From Thiocystis violascens DSM 198 (GTDB lineage Bacteria > Pseudomonadota > Gammaproteobacteria > Chromatiales > Chromatiaceae), in the NCBI RefSeq assembly GCF_000227745.2, contig NC_018012.1:496001-560000 (forward strand): DNA of 64,000 nucleotides. The letters run 5' to 3'. The notes below the pieces were generated by a model. It ran no database searches and had not been told where the DNA came from. It worked only from the letters and a program-made list of their open reading frames with translations. Shown here piece by piece: positions 1-8,541 of this stretch (the stretch's first letter is position 1; every line of letters starts with the position of its first letter). Made by a program: the position numbers and the translations under genes.

Positions 1-370
1 GCTCGCCTCCATGGTGCGCCGTGTCTACAGTGTGGAACGCGTGCGCGAATTGCTGGATCGCGCGCGGCAACGGTTGAGTGCTCTCAAACAGCGAAATATT
101 CGTTTTCTGCTTGGCGATGGGTCGAAGGGCTGGCTTGACTATGCGCCCTACGATGGCATCCTGGTGACCGCCGCGCCACGCGGAGTGCCGCGGCTGCTGG
201 CCGAGCAACTGGCGCCGGGAGGAGTCATGGTGCTGCCGATCGGGGATGCCGCGCGGCAGATGCTGGTGCGAGTCACCAGGGTCGGGGATGGATTCGAGCA
301 GGAGATGCTGGAAGCGGTGAGTTTTGTGCCCTTGCTGATGGGAATTTCCGATTCGGTATCGGAAGGATAA
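1..370 (+). CDS. pcm: Protein-L-isoaspartate O-methyltransferase, 3' part
   Basis: This is the C-terminal part of the enzyme that methylates L-isoaspartyl residues with S-adenosylmethionine so damaged proteins can be repaired in the cytoplasm. The reading frame is open from base 2, so the gene starts before the window. The visible 120 or so residues match the Pcm C-terminal half: VYSVERV, then a GDGSKGW turn, YDGILVTAAP (the methyltransferase motif after the acidic residue) and a final SFVPL segment. It is followed after 8 bases by nlpD and then rpoS, the usual gammaproteobacterial order, which supports the call. surE and truD would normally precede it; truD is found about 21 kb downstream instead. 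Confidence 0.93.
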   Translation, partial: LASMVRRVYSVERVRELLDRARQRLSALKQRNIRFLLGDGSKGWLDYAPYDGILVTAAPRGVPRLLAEQLAPGGVMVLPIGDAARQMLVRVTRVGDGFEQEMLEAVSFVPLLMGISDSVSEG

Positions 371-378
371 GCGGGTTG

Positions 379-1200
379 ATGGGTGTTTCAAATAGGCGCG
401 TTCTCCTTGCCCTTTGCCTGATTGTTTGGTTGCCGTCGATGCTTGGCGGTTGCAGTAGCACGACTCCGGCGCCAGTGTATGGTTGGAATTGGCGGGGGCC
501 GGTTCCCGAGGGATTTTACCTCGTGCGCACGGGCGACAGCCTGAGTCTTGTCGCGCAGCGGCTCGGCATCAGCGCGCGCAAACTGGCGAAATGGAATGGA
601 CTGAAGCCGCCCTACGTCATCTATGCGGATACCTTGCTGCGCGCGGCACCGCCGGATCCAGCCAGTCCCAGGCGGATCGCCGGGGCGGCGGTCGCGCCCG
701 AGAAAAAATCCGATGCCGCGGTGCGCCCCAGCCGCGGCCATGTCCAGACGCCCAGAGTCTCCGCCAGCAAAAAAAGCAGAGAGCTAAAAGATAAAAACAA
801 ACCTGGCAGCCAACGTGAATCCTCCGAAATTGCCTGGGCATGGCCCTTGAGCGGTCCATTGATTCAGGGGTTCCATGCCGGCGATCGCACGCGCCAGGGG
901 ATCCGCATTGGCGGGCGTGCCGGCGAGGCGGTCAGAGCCAGCGCGGATGGCCTGGTGGTGTATAGCGGTGGTGGACTCAAGGCGTATGGCAACCTTATCA
1001 TCATCAAACATAACGACAACTATTTGAGTGCATACGGCTTCAACCGCTCGCTGTTCGTTAAGGAGGGGGATCGCGTCACGGGCGGTCAGGCCGTGGCGGA
1101 GGTTGGTCAAGGAGCCGAAGGAACCCATCTGCTGCACTTTGAGGTCCGCCGTCACGGGACGGCCGTTGACCCGATCGCTTACCTGCCCGCGCGAAACTAA
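379..1200 (+). CDS. nlpD: NlpD-like lipoprotein with LysM and degenerate LytM/M23 domain
   Basis: Outer-membrane lipoprotein that in E. coli activates the amidase AmiC during cell separation. The N-terminus is a lipoprotein signal peptide ending at MLGGC (Cys near residue 25). A LysM peptidoglycan-binding domain follows (about residues 45-95, GFYLVRTGDSLSLVA). A basic, Ser/Lys-rich linker leads to a C-terminal M23/LytM domain (about 160-270). The metal-binding HxxxD of active M23 peptidases is replaced (RQGIRIGGR), as in NlpD/EnvC activators that do not cut peptidoglycan themselves. ATG at 379 is preferred over an in-frame TTG at 376. The gene sits between pcm and rpoS; in relatives the main rpoS promoter lies inside nlpD. 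Confidence 0.92.
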   Translation: MGVSNRRVLLALCLIVWLPSMLGGCSSTTPAPVYGWNWRGPVPEGFYLVRTGDSLSLVAQRLGISARKLAKWNGLKPPYVIYADTLLRAAPPDPASPRRIAGAAVAPEKKSDAAVRPSRGHVQTPRVSASKKSRELKDKNKPGSQRESSEIAWAWPLSGPLIQGFHAGDRTRQGIRIGGRAGEAVRASADGLVVYSGGGLKAYGNLIIIKHNDNYLSAYGFNRSLFVKEGDRVTGGQAVAEVGQGAEGTHLLHFEVRRHGTAVDPIAYLPARN

Positions 1201-1224
1201 CCCCGCCCGACTGGGCGGAGGGAG

Positions 1225-2247
1225 ATGTGGATGCCAATCGCCGAAGACCTGGAGGCAAACGAGAATTCGTCGGATCTCGACAGCGAATCGCTGCTCTTGC
1301 TCAATGAGGATTCCGAACTGATCGAGGCGGAGGAGGCTGTCGAGGTTGAGGTCGACGCGGTCGAATCCCCGGATCGCATTGAGCCCCGCGGCGAGCGCTT
1401 CAGCTCGGGAGATGGCGATTTCGATGCCACCCGGTACTACCTCAACGAAATCGGCGCCTCCAAGCTTCTGACCGCCGAGGAAGAGGTTTACTTTTCGCGC
1501 CTGGCCCAGGGGGGCGACAACGCCGCCCGTCAGCGCATGATTGTCAGCAATCTCCGGCTCGTGGTGAAGATCGCCCGTCGTTATCTGAACCGCGGTCTGC
1601 CGTTGCTCGATCTGATCGAGGAAGGCAATCTGGGCCTGATCCGGGCGGTCGAGAAATTCGACCCCGAACGCGGATTTCGCTTTTCCACCTATGCGACCTG
1701 GTGGATCCGCCAGACCATCGAGCGGGCGATCATGAACCAGACCCGCACGGTGCGTCTCCCGATTCATGTCGTCAAGGAGATCAACCTCTATCTCAAGGCG
1801 GCGCGCAATCTTGGGCAGCGGCTCGACCACGAGCCCACCACCGAGGAGATCGCCAGCCTGCTCGACAAGCCTATCAGCGAAGTGAAACGCATGCTGGGGC
1901 TCAACGAACGCATCTCCTCGGTCGATACGCCGTTCAGCAAGGATGCCGACAAGCCATTGGTGGATATGCTGGAAGACGAAGCGGCCAGCGATCCGGCCGA
2001 CAATATCCAGGACACCGACATCCAGACCAATCTCGAACATTGGCTAAACAAGCTCAACGACAAACAGCGCGAGGTGGTGGAACGGCGTTTTGGATTGCAC
2101 GGTTATGATTATTCGACGCTGGAGAGCGTGGCCCAGGAACTTGGCGTGACCCGCGAGCGCGTCCGCCAAATTCAAATGGACGCACTGAAACGTCTTCGGG
2201 ATATCCTGGAAAAAGAAGGATTTTCAGTCGAATCCTTTTTCAAGTGA
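1225..2247 (+). CDS. rpoS: RNA polymerase sigma factor RpoS
   Basis: Stationary-phase/general stress sigma factor of the sigma-70 family. The 340-residue product has an acidic N-terminus (about residues 1-65), then region 1.2 ([11 protein letters not shown]), region 2 with the -10 recognition/melting segment ([20 protein letters not shown], then ATWWIRQ), region 3 (about 180-250) and region 4 with the helix-turn-helix [19 protein letters not shown] near the C-terminus. Position directly after nlpD and overall length agree with RpoS rather than RpoD or RpoH. A GGAG-like site lies just before ATG 1225; a second in-frame ATG at 1231 is a possible alternative start. Confidence 0.96.
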   Translation: MWMPIAEDLEANENSSDLDSESLLLLNEDSELIEAEEAVEVEVDAVESPDRIEPRGERFSSGDGDFDATRYYLNEIGASKLLTAEEEVYFSRLAQGGDNAARQRMIVSNLRLVVKIARRYLNRGLPLLDLIEEGNLGLIRAVEKFDPERGFRFSTYATWWIRQTIERAIMNQTRTVRLPIHVVKEINLYLKAARNLGQRLDHEPTTEEIASLLDKPISEVKRMLGLNERISSVDTPFSKDADKPLVDMLEDEAASDPADNIQDTDIQTNLEHWLNKLNDKQREVVERRFGLHGYDYSTLESVAQELGVTRERVRQIQMDALKRLRDILEKEGFSVESFFK

Positions 2248-2551
2248 GACGAGGACTGTTTCCGTGGTTGTCCCCAATCCAAGTGGGCGCTTCTGTGGAT
2301 AAGCTGTGCGATGGATGGGTAACAGACTGACTGGGAAGCCTGATCCTGTAACTGGTCAGGATTTGACCACTTTGCCGCCCGCCACCCTCGGAAAAATGCC
2401 ACTTCCTGTACCGCTAATGGTCTTGCTCCAGCGATCGAGGTCAGGCTCCAAGAAACCGTCCAGCAACGATTTCCCGAATCGGCGAAACCGACGGCCAAGT
2501 CGCCCGCTTGCGGGCGACGCCGATACAGGGGAAAGTGTTGATGGATGGCTC
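2248..2551. other. Intergenic region between convergent rpoS and nifS
   Basis: No convincing gene is seen. The region holds a solo palindrome at 2499-2518 listed separately. The open frame at 2306-2620 on the plus strand runs into the 3' end of nifS and resembles no known protein. Confidence 0.6.
2499..2518. repeat. Solo REP-like palindrome
   Basis: GTCGCCCGC-TT-GCGGGCGAC is a perfect 9-bp stem with a 2-base loop. The same core occurs in the paired REP-like elements at 25313-25391 and 31764-31845, but here the GTAGGAG flank is missing, so this looks like a single or degraded member of the family. It sits between two convergent genes, the usual location for REP sequences. Confidence 0.6.
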
Positions 2552-3778
2552 CTAAGCATAGGCCGGCGCGAAGACCCTCTCGGGATCTTCCACGGGGCCG
2601 CTGTCTCCCCAATACGGTGAGAGTTTGCGCAGTTGCGCGACGATCGGCGGAACCGCCGCAATGACCCGCTCGACCTCGTCCATGTTGTTGTAGCGCGAGA
2701 GCGAGAAGCGGGTGGTCCCGTGCGCCGCAGTGAAGGGAATGCCCATGGCGCGCATCACGTGCGAGGGCTCCAGCGAGCCGGAGGTGCAGGCCGAGCCGCT
2801 CGATGCCGCGATGCCGAGCTTGTTCAGCAGCAGCAGAATGGCCTCGCCCTCGATGTACTCGAAGGCGATATTGCTGGTGTTCGGCAGGCGGTTGGTCGGA
2901 TCGCCGGTGACGAAACAGTTGGGCACGGCGGCGAGGATTCCCTGTTCCAGCCGGTCGCGCATCGCGCGCACAACGGTCTTTTCGGACTCCATGTGCTCCA
3001 GCGCCATCGCGCATGCCTTGCCGAGTCCGACGATGGCCGCGCTGTTCTCGGTGCCGGCGCGCCGTCCGCGTTCCTGATGACCGCCGCGCAGCAGTGGGCG
3101 AAAACGGGTATTGCGACGCAGATAGAGCACGCCGATCCCCTTGGGCGCGTGCAGCTTGTGCCCGGACAGCGACAGCATGTCGATGGCGGTGTCCTTGAGA
3201 TCGATCGGCAGCTTGCCGACGGCCTGGACCGCGTCGGTGTGGAAGAGGACGCCAGCGGATTTGGCCAGCTCGGCCATTTCCTGCACCGGAAAGAGGGTGC
3301 CGGATTCGTTATTGGCCCACATGACCGAGACGATCGCGACCCGGTCGGAGAGCAGATCCATGTAGGTCTGCATGTCAAGCCGGCCCTTGCCGTCCACCTT
3401 CAGGTAATGAACCTTATAGCCGTCCTTCTCCAGATGTTCGCACACCGAGAGGATCGCCGGATGTTCCACGACCGTGGTGATGATCTCCTTGCGCTCCGGC
3501 TGTGCCTTGAGCGCGGACAGGATGGCGGTGGAATCGGACTCGGTTCCGCAGGAGGTGAAGACGATCTCGGAATCATGCTCGGCTCCGAGCAGCGCCTGGA
3601 CCTGTTGGCGGGCCTGCTTGATCGCCATTCCCACCCGGTTGCCGAATTGATGCAGCGAGGACGGATTGCCGAACTGCTCGGTGAAATAGGGCAGCATGAC
3701 CTCCACGACCTCGGGGGCGACCATGGTGGTGGCGTTGTTATCGAAATAGATGCCTTGGACGGGCGGGGAAGTGGTCAT
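2552..3778 (-). CDS. nifS: Cysteine desulfurase, NifS type
   Basis: PLP enzyme that takes sulfur from L-cysteine for Fe-S cluster assembly. The 408-residue protein shows the class V aminotransferase fold: N-terminal YFDNNATT, the PLP-binding lysine in SLSGHKLHAPKGIG (about residue 205), GGHQERGRRAGTEN, and the active-site loop SSGSACTSGSLEPSHV (about 327-342) carrying the catalytic Cys that receives the persulfide. The pairing with a full three-domain NifU under a sigma-54/NifA-type promoter identifies it as the nitrogenase-dedicated NifS rather than housekeeping IscS. It is separated from nifU by 391 bp that contain a repeat element, an unusually wide gap for this pair. A GAGAG stretch upstream may serve as ribosome binding site. 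Confidence 0.9.
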   Translation of the reverse strand: MTTSPPVQGIYFDNNATTMVAPEVVEVMLPYFTEQFGNPSSLHQFGNRVGMAIKQARQQVQALLGAEHDSEIVFTSCGTESDSTAILSALKAQPERKEIITTVVEHPAILSVCEHLEKDGYKVHYLKVDGKGRLDMQTYMDLLSDRVAIVSVMWANNESGTLFPVQEMAELAKSAGVLFHTDAVQAVGKLPIDLKDTAIDMLSLSGHKLHAPKGIGVLYLRRNTRFRPLLRGGHQERGRRAGTENSAAIVGLGKACAMALEHMESEKTVVRAMRDRLEQGILAAVPNCFVTGDPTNRLPNTSNIAFEYIEGEAILLLLNKLGIAASSGSACTSGSLEPSHVMRAMGIPFTAAHGTTRFSLSRYNNMDEVERVIAAVPPIVAQLRKLSPYWGDSGPVEDPERVFAPAYA

Positions 3779-3803
3779 GGATTTCTCTCGCGATGAACTG
3801 GGA

Positions 3804-3824
3804 GCGCCGACTTGCCGTCGGCGC
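3804..3824. other. Hairpin just upstream of nifS
   Basis: GCGCCGAC-TTGCC-GTCGGCGC forms an 8-bp stem with a 5-base loop, 26 bp before the nifS start codon in the transcribed direction. It could stabilise a processed nifS mRNA 5' end or act as a weak intra-operon terminator. There is no T-run, so a terminator role is doubtful. Confidence 0.4.
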
Positions 3825-3947
3825 CTGGGGTCGTCGGCATGTGGTCGACTGGCGCGATTGGCGGCGACATATCGCCGATCGCTCTAGTAGCCGGACGATG
3901 CGACCTGGCGAAGCGAAGCCTGCTTCATGCATCTCGTTGTCGTTGTC

Positions 3948-4151
3948 GTTATTCTCCGGAAAAGCTCATACCCACTTTCGTGGTGACATTGCATCCGTTC
4001 GTGGTGAGTCCTGAGCGCAGTCGAAGGGTCGAACCATGAACGGATGCAATGTCGGCCTCGGAGCGCGATTTCCGCCCGTCCTTCGACCCTTCGGCTCCGC
4101 TCAGGACTCAGGACGAACGGAAATCAGTAAAGTCATTCCCGTAAATCACCT
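3948..4151 (-). repeat. MITE-like repeat, copy A, between nifU and nifS
   Basis: Read on the minus strand this about 204-bp segment matches, end to end with gaps, the element at 38428-38688. It starts with a variant of AGGTGATTTCCGGGAAAG, contains the GTTCGTCCTGAG / TTCGACCCTTCG / CACCACGAACGG modules and the shared AATCGCGCTCCGAGG core, and ends with a diverged inverted copy of the first end. No reading frame in it looks protein coding. It begins 18 bp after the nifU stop codon, so it probably inserted into a formerly compact nifU-nifS operon. Confidence 0.65.
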
Positions 4152-4169
4152 TATGTTCCAGGAGCTTCC

Positions 4170-5042
4170 TTAATGTCTCTGCGCCGCCGCCGGCAACACC
4201 CGCACGAATTCGCCCAGATCCTCGACGATGCGCTGCTGGATGCCTTCGAGCGTCGTGGAGGCCATCTGACAACCCACGCAGGCGCCGGTCATGTTCACGT
4301 AGACGTTCTTGCCGTCGATATCGACCAACTCCACGTCGCCATGATCGCGCTGAAGATTGGGCCGGATGGCCTCGATCGAGCTTTCGATACAGCGGATGCG
4401 TTGCAGGTTGGTCAGCTTGCGGCGGACGGGCGCCGGTTTGGTGGCCGCGCCGGTGGGCGCGAAGGTCTTGCCGGTTTCGGCCAGCACGCGCGTCAGGATC
4501 TCCTCGATCTCTTCGTGACAAGCTGAACAGCCACCCCCGGCCTTGGTGTAATTGGCGACATCCTCCACCGTGCTCAGTGCGTTGGCGCGGATGGTGTGCT
4601 CGATCAGCGCCGAATCGACGGCGAAGCATTTGCAGACGAGCGCGCCTTCCTCGTGATCGTCCTTCCAGACCTCGCCGCGATAGTTTGCGACGGCGGCCTG
4701 AAGCGCCTCCCGGCCCATGACCGAGCAATGCATCTTCTCGGGCGGCAGGCCGTCGAGATAGTCGGCGATGTCCTGATTGCTGACCTTCAGCGCCTCGTCG
4801 AGCGTCATGCCTTTGATGATCTCGGTCAGGGCGGAACTGGAGGCGATGGCCGAGCCGCAGCCGAAGGTCTGAAAGCCCGCTTCGAGGATAACCTCGGTTT
4901 CCGGGTCGACCTTCAGGGTCAGACGCAACGCATCGCCGCAGGATAGCGAGCCGACATCGCCGGTCGCGTTGGCCTCGGCGATGGCCCCGGCGTTGCGCGG
5001 GCTAAAAAAGTGTTCCTGGACCTTTTCAGAATACTCCCACAT
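4170..5042 (-). CDS. nifU: Fe-S scaffold protein NifU
   Basis: Scaffold on which Fe-S clusters are built for nitrogenase maturation. The 290-residue product has the complete three-domain NifU layout. An N-terminal IscU-like domain (about 1-125) carries the three scaffold cysteines ([22 protein letters not shown]). A central [2Fe-2S] BFD-like domain (about 130-190) has CKC and CSAC pairs. A C-terminal Nfu domain (about 215-290) has the CVGC motif. The start [13 protein letters not shown] is chosen because it matches the family N-terminus; an in-frame extension to 5177 would run through the promoter. It is transcribed away from nifZ and toward nifS. Confidence 0.95.
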   Translation of the reverse strand: MWEYSEKVQEHFFSPRNAGAIAEANATGDVGSLSCGDALRLTLKVDPETEVILEAGFQTFGCGSAIASSSALTEIIKGMTLDEALKVSNQDIADYLDGLPPEKMHCSVMGREALQAAVANYRGEVWKDDHEEGALVCKCFAVDSALIEHTIRANALSTVEDVANYTKAGGGCSACHEEIEEILTRVLAETGKTFAPTGAATKPAPVRRKLTNLQRIRCIESSIEAIRPNLQRDHGDVELVDIDGKNVYVNMTGACVGCQMASTTLEGIQQRIVEDLGEFVRVLPAAAQRH

Positions 5043-5093
5043 GGCTTGTCTCCGGTCGCGTTGGCTTGAGCGCGCGGCGTCAGGGCCGGCGCG

Positions 5094-5109
5094 TGGCTTG
5101 AGTCTTGCT
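5094..5109 (+). promoter_or_regulatory. Possible sigma-54 -24/-12 promoter toward nifZ
   Basis: TGGCTTGAGTCTTGCT matches the sigma-54 consensus TGGCACG-N4-TTGCW at TGGC, the following G and TTGCT, with GG-N10-GC spacing. It would start transcription near base 5120, about 150 bp before nifZ. It faces the nifU promoter head-on, and the only clear activator site lies downstream of it, so this may be a chance match. Confidence 0.35.
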
Positions 5110-5129
5110 TTTGTCGATACAGAGAATTC

Positions 5130-5145
5130 AGCAAACTCTATGCCA
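5130..5145 (-). promoter_or_regulatory. Sigma-54 -24/-12 promoter of nifU
   Basis: On the minus strand the sequence is TGGCATAGAGTTTGCT, which fits TGGCAC-N5-TTGCW with GG-N10-GC spacing. Transcription would begin near base 5119, about 77 bases before the nifU ATG. A perfect TGT-N10-ACA site lies about 72 bp further upstream, the normal distance for NifA binding. Confidence 0.8.
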
Positions 5146-5203
5146 CGGCCAGTTTCACAGGCAGGGCGCTGATTCATTGATAATTTTCAAGGCGACGCCG
5201 ATT

Positions 5204-5227
5204 CGCTTGTCATTTCCGGAACAAGCG
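5204..5227. promoter_or_regulatory. NifA upstream activator site (TGT-N10-ACA)
   Basis: CGCTTGT-N10-ACAAGCG is a palindrome with 7-bp arms whose inner bases give the NifA consensus TGT-N10-ACA (5208-5223). Its centre is about 96 bp upstream of the predicted nifU transcription start, the classic UAS position. It also lies about 55 bp before the divergent nifZ start, so one site might serve both directions. Confidence 0.8.
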
Positions 5228-5269
5228 AGGGCGGTCCTCTGGTGACAAACCCGACAACAGGAGTCGACG

Positions 5270-5539
5270 ATGATGATCGAATTGAGCCAACTGAACCCCG
5301 GCGACATGGTCTATGCGACCGCCGATATTCGCAATGACGGCGGCATCCCGGATCTCCCCGAGGATGCGCTGATCGCCCGCGCGGGGACGCGCGGGGTGAT
5401 CGTCAACATCGGTTATCTGGAAGCGGAGCCGAGCCGGGAATTGTTCCTGGTGCGCTTCGAGGGTAAGGATCTGGTACTGGGGCCGCCCACGGGCTGTTGG
5501 GCGGAGGAACTTGGCGCCCAGCCATCGGCGGAGCTTTAA
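5270..5539 (+). CDS. nifZ: NifZ family protein
   Basis: Small protein of the NifZ family, needed in Azotobacter for maturation of the second P-cluster of the nitrogenase MoFe protein. The 89 residues carry the family pattern: a GDMVYATADIRNDG start, a PEDALIARAGTRGVIVNIGYL central strand region, and VRFEGKDLVLGPP near the end. A GGAG ribosome binding site precedes ATG 5270. It is transcribed divergently from nifU across a region holding a NifA-type site. Its stop is one base from the stop of the convergent SDR gene. Confidence 0.82.
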   Translation: MMIELSQLNPGDMVYATADIRNDGGIPDLPEDALIARAGTRGVIVNIGYLEAEPSRELFLVRFEGKDLVLGPPTGCWAEELGAQPSAEL

Positions 5540-5540
5540 G

Positions 5541-6395
5541 CTATCCTTCACCGCCGCGCGACACCCGCGCCAGGATCCAATCCAGCGCGCGGGTCGGCAA
5601 AATGCGTTTCAACGTTCCGAACAGATGCGTCGGAAGGGTGACATAATAGCGGGCTTGCGGACGCGGACTCTCCAGAGCGTGAACGAGCTTCTTCAGCACC
5701 GCGTCCGGCGGCAGCGTGAAGGGTTGGGCGGGTCCGGCCTTGGTCAGACGCGCCTCGGCCCGGCGGTAGGACTCGCGGTGCGGGCTGCGTTCGCGGTCGA
5801 TGTTGGCCAGAAAGGCGCGGTGCGCATTGTCGCGAAAATGGCTGAGGATCGGGCCGGGCTCGATCAGCGAGACGCGGATGCCGGTGCCGCGCAATTCCAG
5901 CCGCAGGGTATCGGTCAATCCCTCCAGCGCGTATTTGCTCGCCACATAGGCACCGCGATAGGGCAGGGGCATGAAGCCCAGGATCGAGCTGTTCTGGACG
6001 ATACGCCCATGACCCTGACGGCGCATGATGGGGATGACGTGACAGGTGAGGTCATGCCAGCCCAGGAGATTGGTCTCCAGTTGGGCGCGCAGAACCTCGC
6101 GGCTCAGATCCTCCACCGCGCCGGGCTGTCCGTAGGCGCCGTTGTTGAAGAGCGCATCCAGCCGACCGTCGGTGAACTCCAGGGTTTGCTCGACGCCCGC
6201 GCGGATGCTGGCGGGATCGTCCAGATCCAGCCGGATCGCGGTCAGACCCTCGCGCGTAAGCCGGGCGACGTCCTCGGGGCGACGCGCGGAGGCGATGACA
6301 CGCCAGCCGCGCCGCGCAAGTCCTTGCGCGCAATGATGACCGATGCCGCTGGAGCAGCCGGTGATGAGGATGGAACGGAGGTTGGTCGAGTGCAT
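5541..6395 (-). CDS. Short-chain dehydrogenase/reductase
   Basis: NAD(P)-dependent oxidoreductase of the classical SDR family, 284 residues. Visible are the cofactor motif TGCSSGIGHHCA (about residues 11-22), the NNGA motif (LDALFNNGAYGQ), the catalytic Ser in QNSSILG, the YxxxK pair in GAYVASKYALEGLTD, and the PG segment (LIEPGPI). The C-terminal extension (about 235-284) is rich in basic and aromatic residues, as in YbbO-type SDRs that act on retinal-like or lipid aldehydes. Substrate cannot be read from the sequence. The start MHSTNLRSILITG is chosen over upstream in-frame starts because the Rossmann strand begins there. Confidence 0.85.
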   Translation of the reverse strand: MHSTNLRSILITGCSSGIGHHCAQGLARRGWRVIASARRPEDVARLTREGLTAIRLDLDDPASIRAGVEQTLEFTDGRLDALFNNGAYGQPGAVEDLSREVLRAQLETNLLGWHDLTCHVIPIMRRQGHGRIVQNSSILGFMPLPYRGAYVASKYALEGLTDTLRLELRGTGIRVSLIEPGPILSHFRDNAHRAFLANIDRERSPHRESYRRAEARLTKAGPAQPFTLPPDAVLKKLVHALESPRPQARYYVTLPTHLFGTLKRILPTRALDWILARVSRGGEG

Positions 6396-6497
6396 TGGTG
6401 ATCCGTCTGGAATCCCGAAAAGCGCTGGGCGGGCATTAACGCCAATCCCGAGATCGTCCGCAACCGGATTCGATGAAACTTTAGCGAGAAGACAAGC

Positions 6498-6827
6498 ATG
6501 CCGATTTACGAATACCGTTGCGAAAGTTGTGGCCACGAGTTGGAAAAGATCCAAAAAGTCAGCGATCCGGCCCTCGCGGACTGTCCCGCCTGCGGGCAGC
6601 CCACCCTGAAAAAACAGATCTCCGCCGCCGGTTTCCGGCTCAAGGGGAGCGGCTGGTACGAAACCGATTTCAAGAAGGACAAACAGAAGAACCTGCACGA
6701 CAGCGGCGAAAAGGGGGAGAAGACGACGGCCAAATCCGCGGACAAAACCGTCTCAAGCACGACGGCGGGAGCCGGTCAGGCCGCGACGGTACCCGCGACG
6801 TCGTCGGAAAAGAAAACGGTTGCTTGA
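6498..6827 (+). CDS. FmdB family zinc-ribbon protein
   Basis: Putative regulatory protein of the FmdB/CxxC_CXXC_SSSS family, 109 residues. The N-terminal 40 residues form a zinc ribbon with CESC and CPAC pairs after the typical MPIYEYRC start, followed by the family's SGWYETD segment. The rest is a Lys/Ala/Thr-rich, probably disordered tail. Its biochemical role is not known. It is divergent from the SDR and convergent with the OmpA-like gene. Confidence 0.85.
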   Translation: MPIYEYRCESCGHELEKIQKVSDPALADCPACGQPTLKKQISAAGFRLKGSGWYETDFKKDKQKNLHDSGEKGEKTTAKSADKTVSSTTAGAGQAATVPATSSEKKTVA

Positions 6828-6891
6828 TCGCGCTGGGAGCGCGAGCGGTTTGCCCGCGCCCACCAGCAAGGTATGAGGAATCGGCGGACGC

Positions 6892-8442
6892 CTATTCCTC
6901 CAGGTAAATTTCGACCCGGCGATTCTGACTCCGGCCAGCGGAGGTTGCATTCGTGGCGATGGGTTTGGCGGCACCGATTCCTTCGGCGGTCAGGCGTTCT
7001 GGATCAATGCCACGCGCGACGAGTGACTGCTTCACGGCTTCGGCACGCTGCTGAGACAGGGCTCGATTGAGTTCGGGGCCACCCAGGCTGTCGGTGTGTC
7101 CTTCGATCCGGGCCGACAGCTCGGGCTGTTCCGCGAGCAAGCCGGCGATGCGCGCCAGACTTGCAAGTTCGTCATTCGGCAGGGTCGCCTGACCCGGAGA
7201 AAAACGCAGTTCGGTCTCCATTAGTCGCAATAAAATGCCGCGCGGCGTATAGGTTCCGCCAAGATCGGCAAAGGCGGCATGGCGTGCACGCAGTTTGGTC
7301 AATGCCATGTCGGCCTCTTCGCGAATCGCCTGTTGAGCCGCTGCCGATCGATGACGTTCCTCTTCCAAACGTGTTTCCAGCGCGGCGGTTTGGGCGGAGG
7401 CCGACTCGACCTGCTCCGATACATCCCGATCCGTTTCGCGCGTTTCGGTTTGGGCGGTCCGCAAGGCGTCTTCGGTCGCGGCGAGTTTCTGCCGGGTCTC
7501 GTCCAGCGTTTCGGTGAGTGCCGCAATCGCGGCCTGATGTTGCTGCAAAAGACCCTCGCGGACACTCTGTTCGGTCGCGAGTCGCTTGTTCAAGGTGGCA
7601 AGCCTGTCCTCGGTTTCCTGGATCGGACCCTGATCGGCAATTTGGGTCCTGCTTTGGTTCAGTTCGGCTTGGGTGTCCTGAAGCTGCTGCTGGATGTCGG
7701 CCAGTTGTTCGCGAACGGCGGCATCGTCCGATCGAAGCGTCTCCAACTGCGATTTTGCCGCGGCGAGTTGGTTTTGCAGCGCCTGGCGCTCTTCCGTATC
7801 GGCCTCGTCAGGCGGTATCACTCCGATCGCCATCGCCGTGCGGACCAGATCGGCATCCATCGGAGTGGTTTTGGCCAGTTCGACTCGTTCGTTGAGGTGG
7901 CTTTCCAGTTCCGCAACCTTTGCCCGATGTTCCTCTGCTGTTTCCGTGATCGCCTGGCGGACTTTGTCCAGGTCGGACTGCAGGGCGAAGGTTTTTGCGA
8001 TATTCGCATCGTAGAGTCGTTGCAGTTCGGTATACGCAATGGCGATTCTGTCCCGTTCGGCAAGCGCCTGGCTGGTCTCCGACTGTTCGGCGGCTAATGC
8101 GTCCGCGTGTCTTGCCTGGAGTGTCGCAAGTTCCTCCTCGAATGCGGATTTGGCCTGCGCGAGCGTCTCCAGTTGATCGTTTAATTGACGCTTTTCGGCT
8201 TGATGCCGCTCTTGCAGGGCAAGGATTTCGGAGCGGACGCTGTCCTGTGCATCCTCGGCCTGGAGAAGTTGCGTGCCGGCGTTTTTGATCTGCGCGTTTG
8301 ACTGGGCGATCAGCGCGTCTTTTTCCGCGAGTCGGGCGTAGAGTCGGTCGTCGTACCACTCATAGAGCAGGTAGACGCCAATCAGGGCAAACAGCAGAAA
8401 AAACGCCATGGATTTCCAGAACGACGTGCTGGGATCGGACAT
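6892..8442 (-). CDS. Membrane-anchored coiled-coil protein with C-terminal OmpA domain
   Basis: Predicted envelope protein of about 516 residues. One transmembrane helix near the N-terminus (SMAFFLLFALIGVYLLY, about 10-30) is followed by a long Gln/Ala/Glu-rich coiled coil (about 40-390) and an OmpA/MotB-type peptidoglycan-binding domain (about 400-516). The latter contains IEGHTDSLGG, LSQQRAEAVKQSL and the closing NRRVEIYL. It probably tethers the inner membrane to the cell wall, but no partner is known. Three ATG codons occur in a row; the third (8442) gives the best spacing from a GAAGGAG site. Downstream of ackA-pta but separately transcribed, as far as spacing shows. Confidence 0.82.
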   Translation of the reverse strand: MSDPSTSFWKSMAFFLLFALIGVYLLYEWYDDRLYARLAEKDALIAQSNAQIKNAGTQLLQAEDAQDSVRSEILALQERHQAEKRQLNDQLETLAQAKSAFEEELATLQARHADALAAEQSETSQALAERDRIAIAYTELQRLYDANIAKTFALQSDLDKVRQAITETAEEHRAKVAELESHLNERVELAKTTPMDADLVRTAMAIGVIPPDEADTEERQALQNQLAAAKSQLETLRSDDAAVREQLADIQQQLQDTQAELNQSRTQIADQGPIQETEDRLATLNKRLATEQSVREGLLQQHQAAIAALTETLDETRQKLAATEDALRTAQTETRETDRDVSEQVESASAQTAALETRLEEERHRSAAAQQAIREEADMALTKLRARHAAFADLGGTYTPRGILLRLMETELRFSPGQATLPNDELASLARIAGLLAEQPELSARIEGHTDSLGGPELNRALSQQRAEAVKQSLVARGIDPERLTAEGIGAAKPIATNATSAGRSQNRRVEIYLEE

Positions 8443-8541
8443 CATCATCTCCTTCGGCTGGGTTGCGGCGGTGATCGCTCTTCGGTATCGAAGAGCGCGA
8501 TTATCCCGCATTTGCGCCGACGATGCTTGATAAAGCCCGCG

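Noticed and set aside
2306..2620. Small plus-strand frame between rpoS and nifS
   Set aside because: Overlaps the end of nifS, has no ribosome binding site and includes the REP palindrome.
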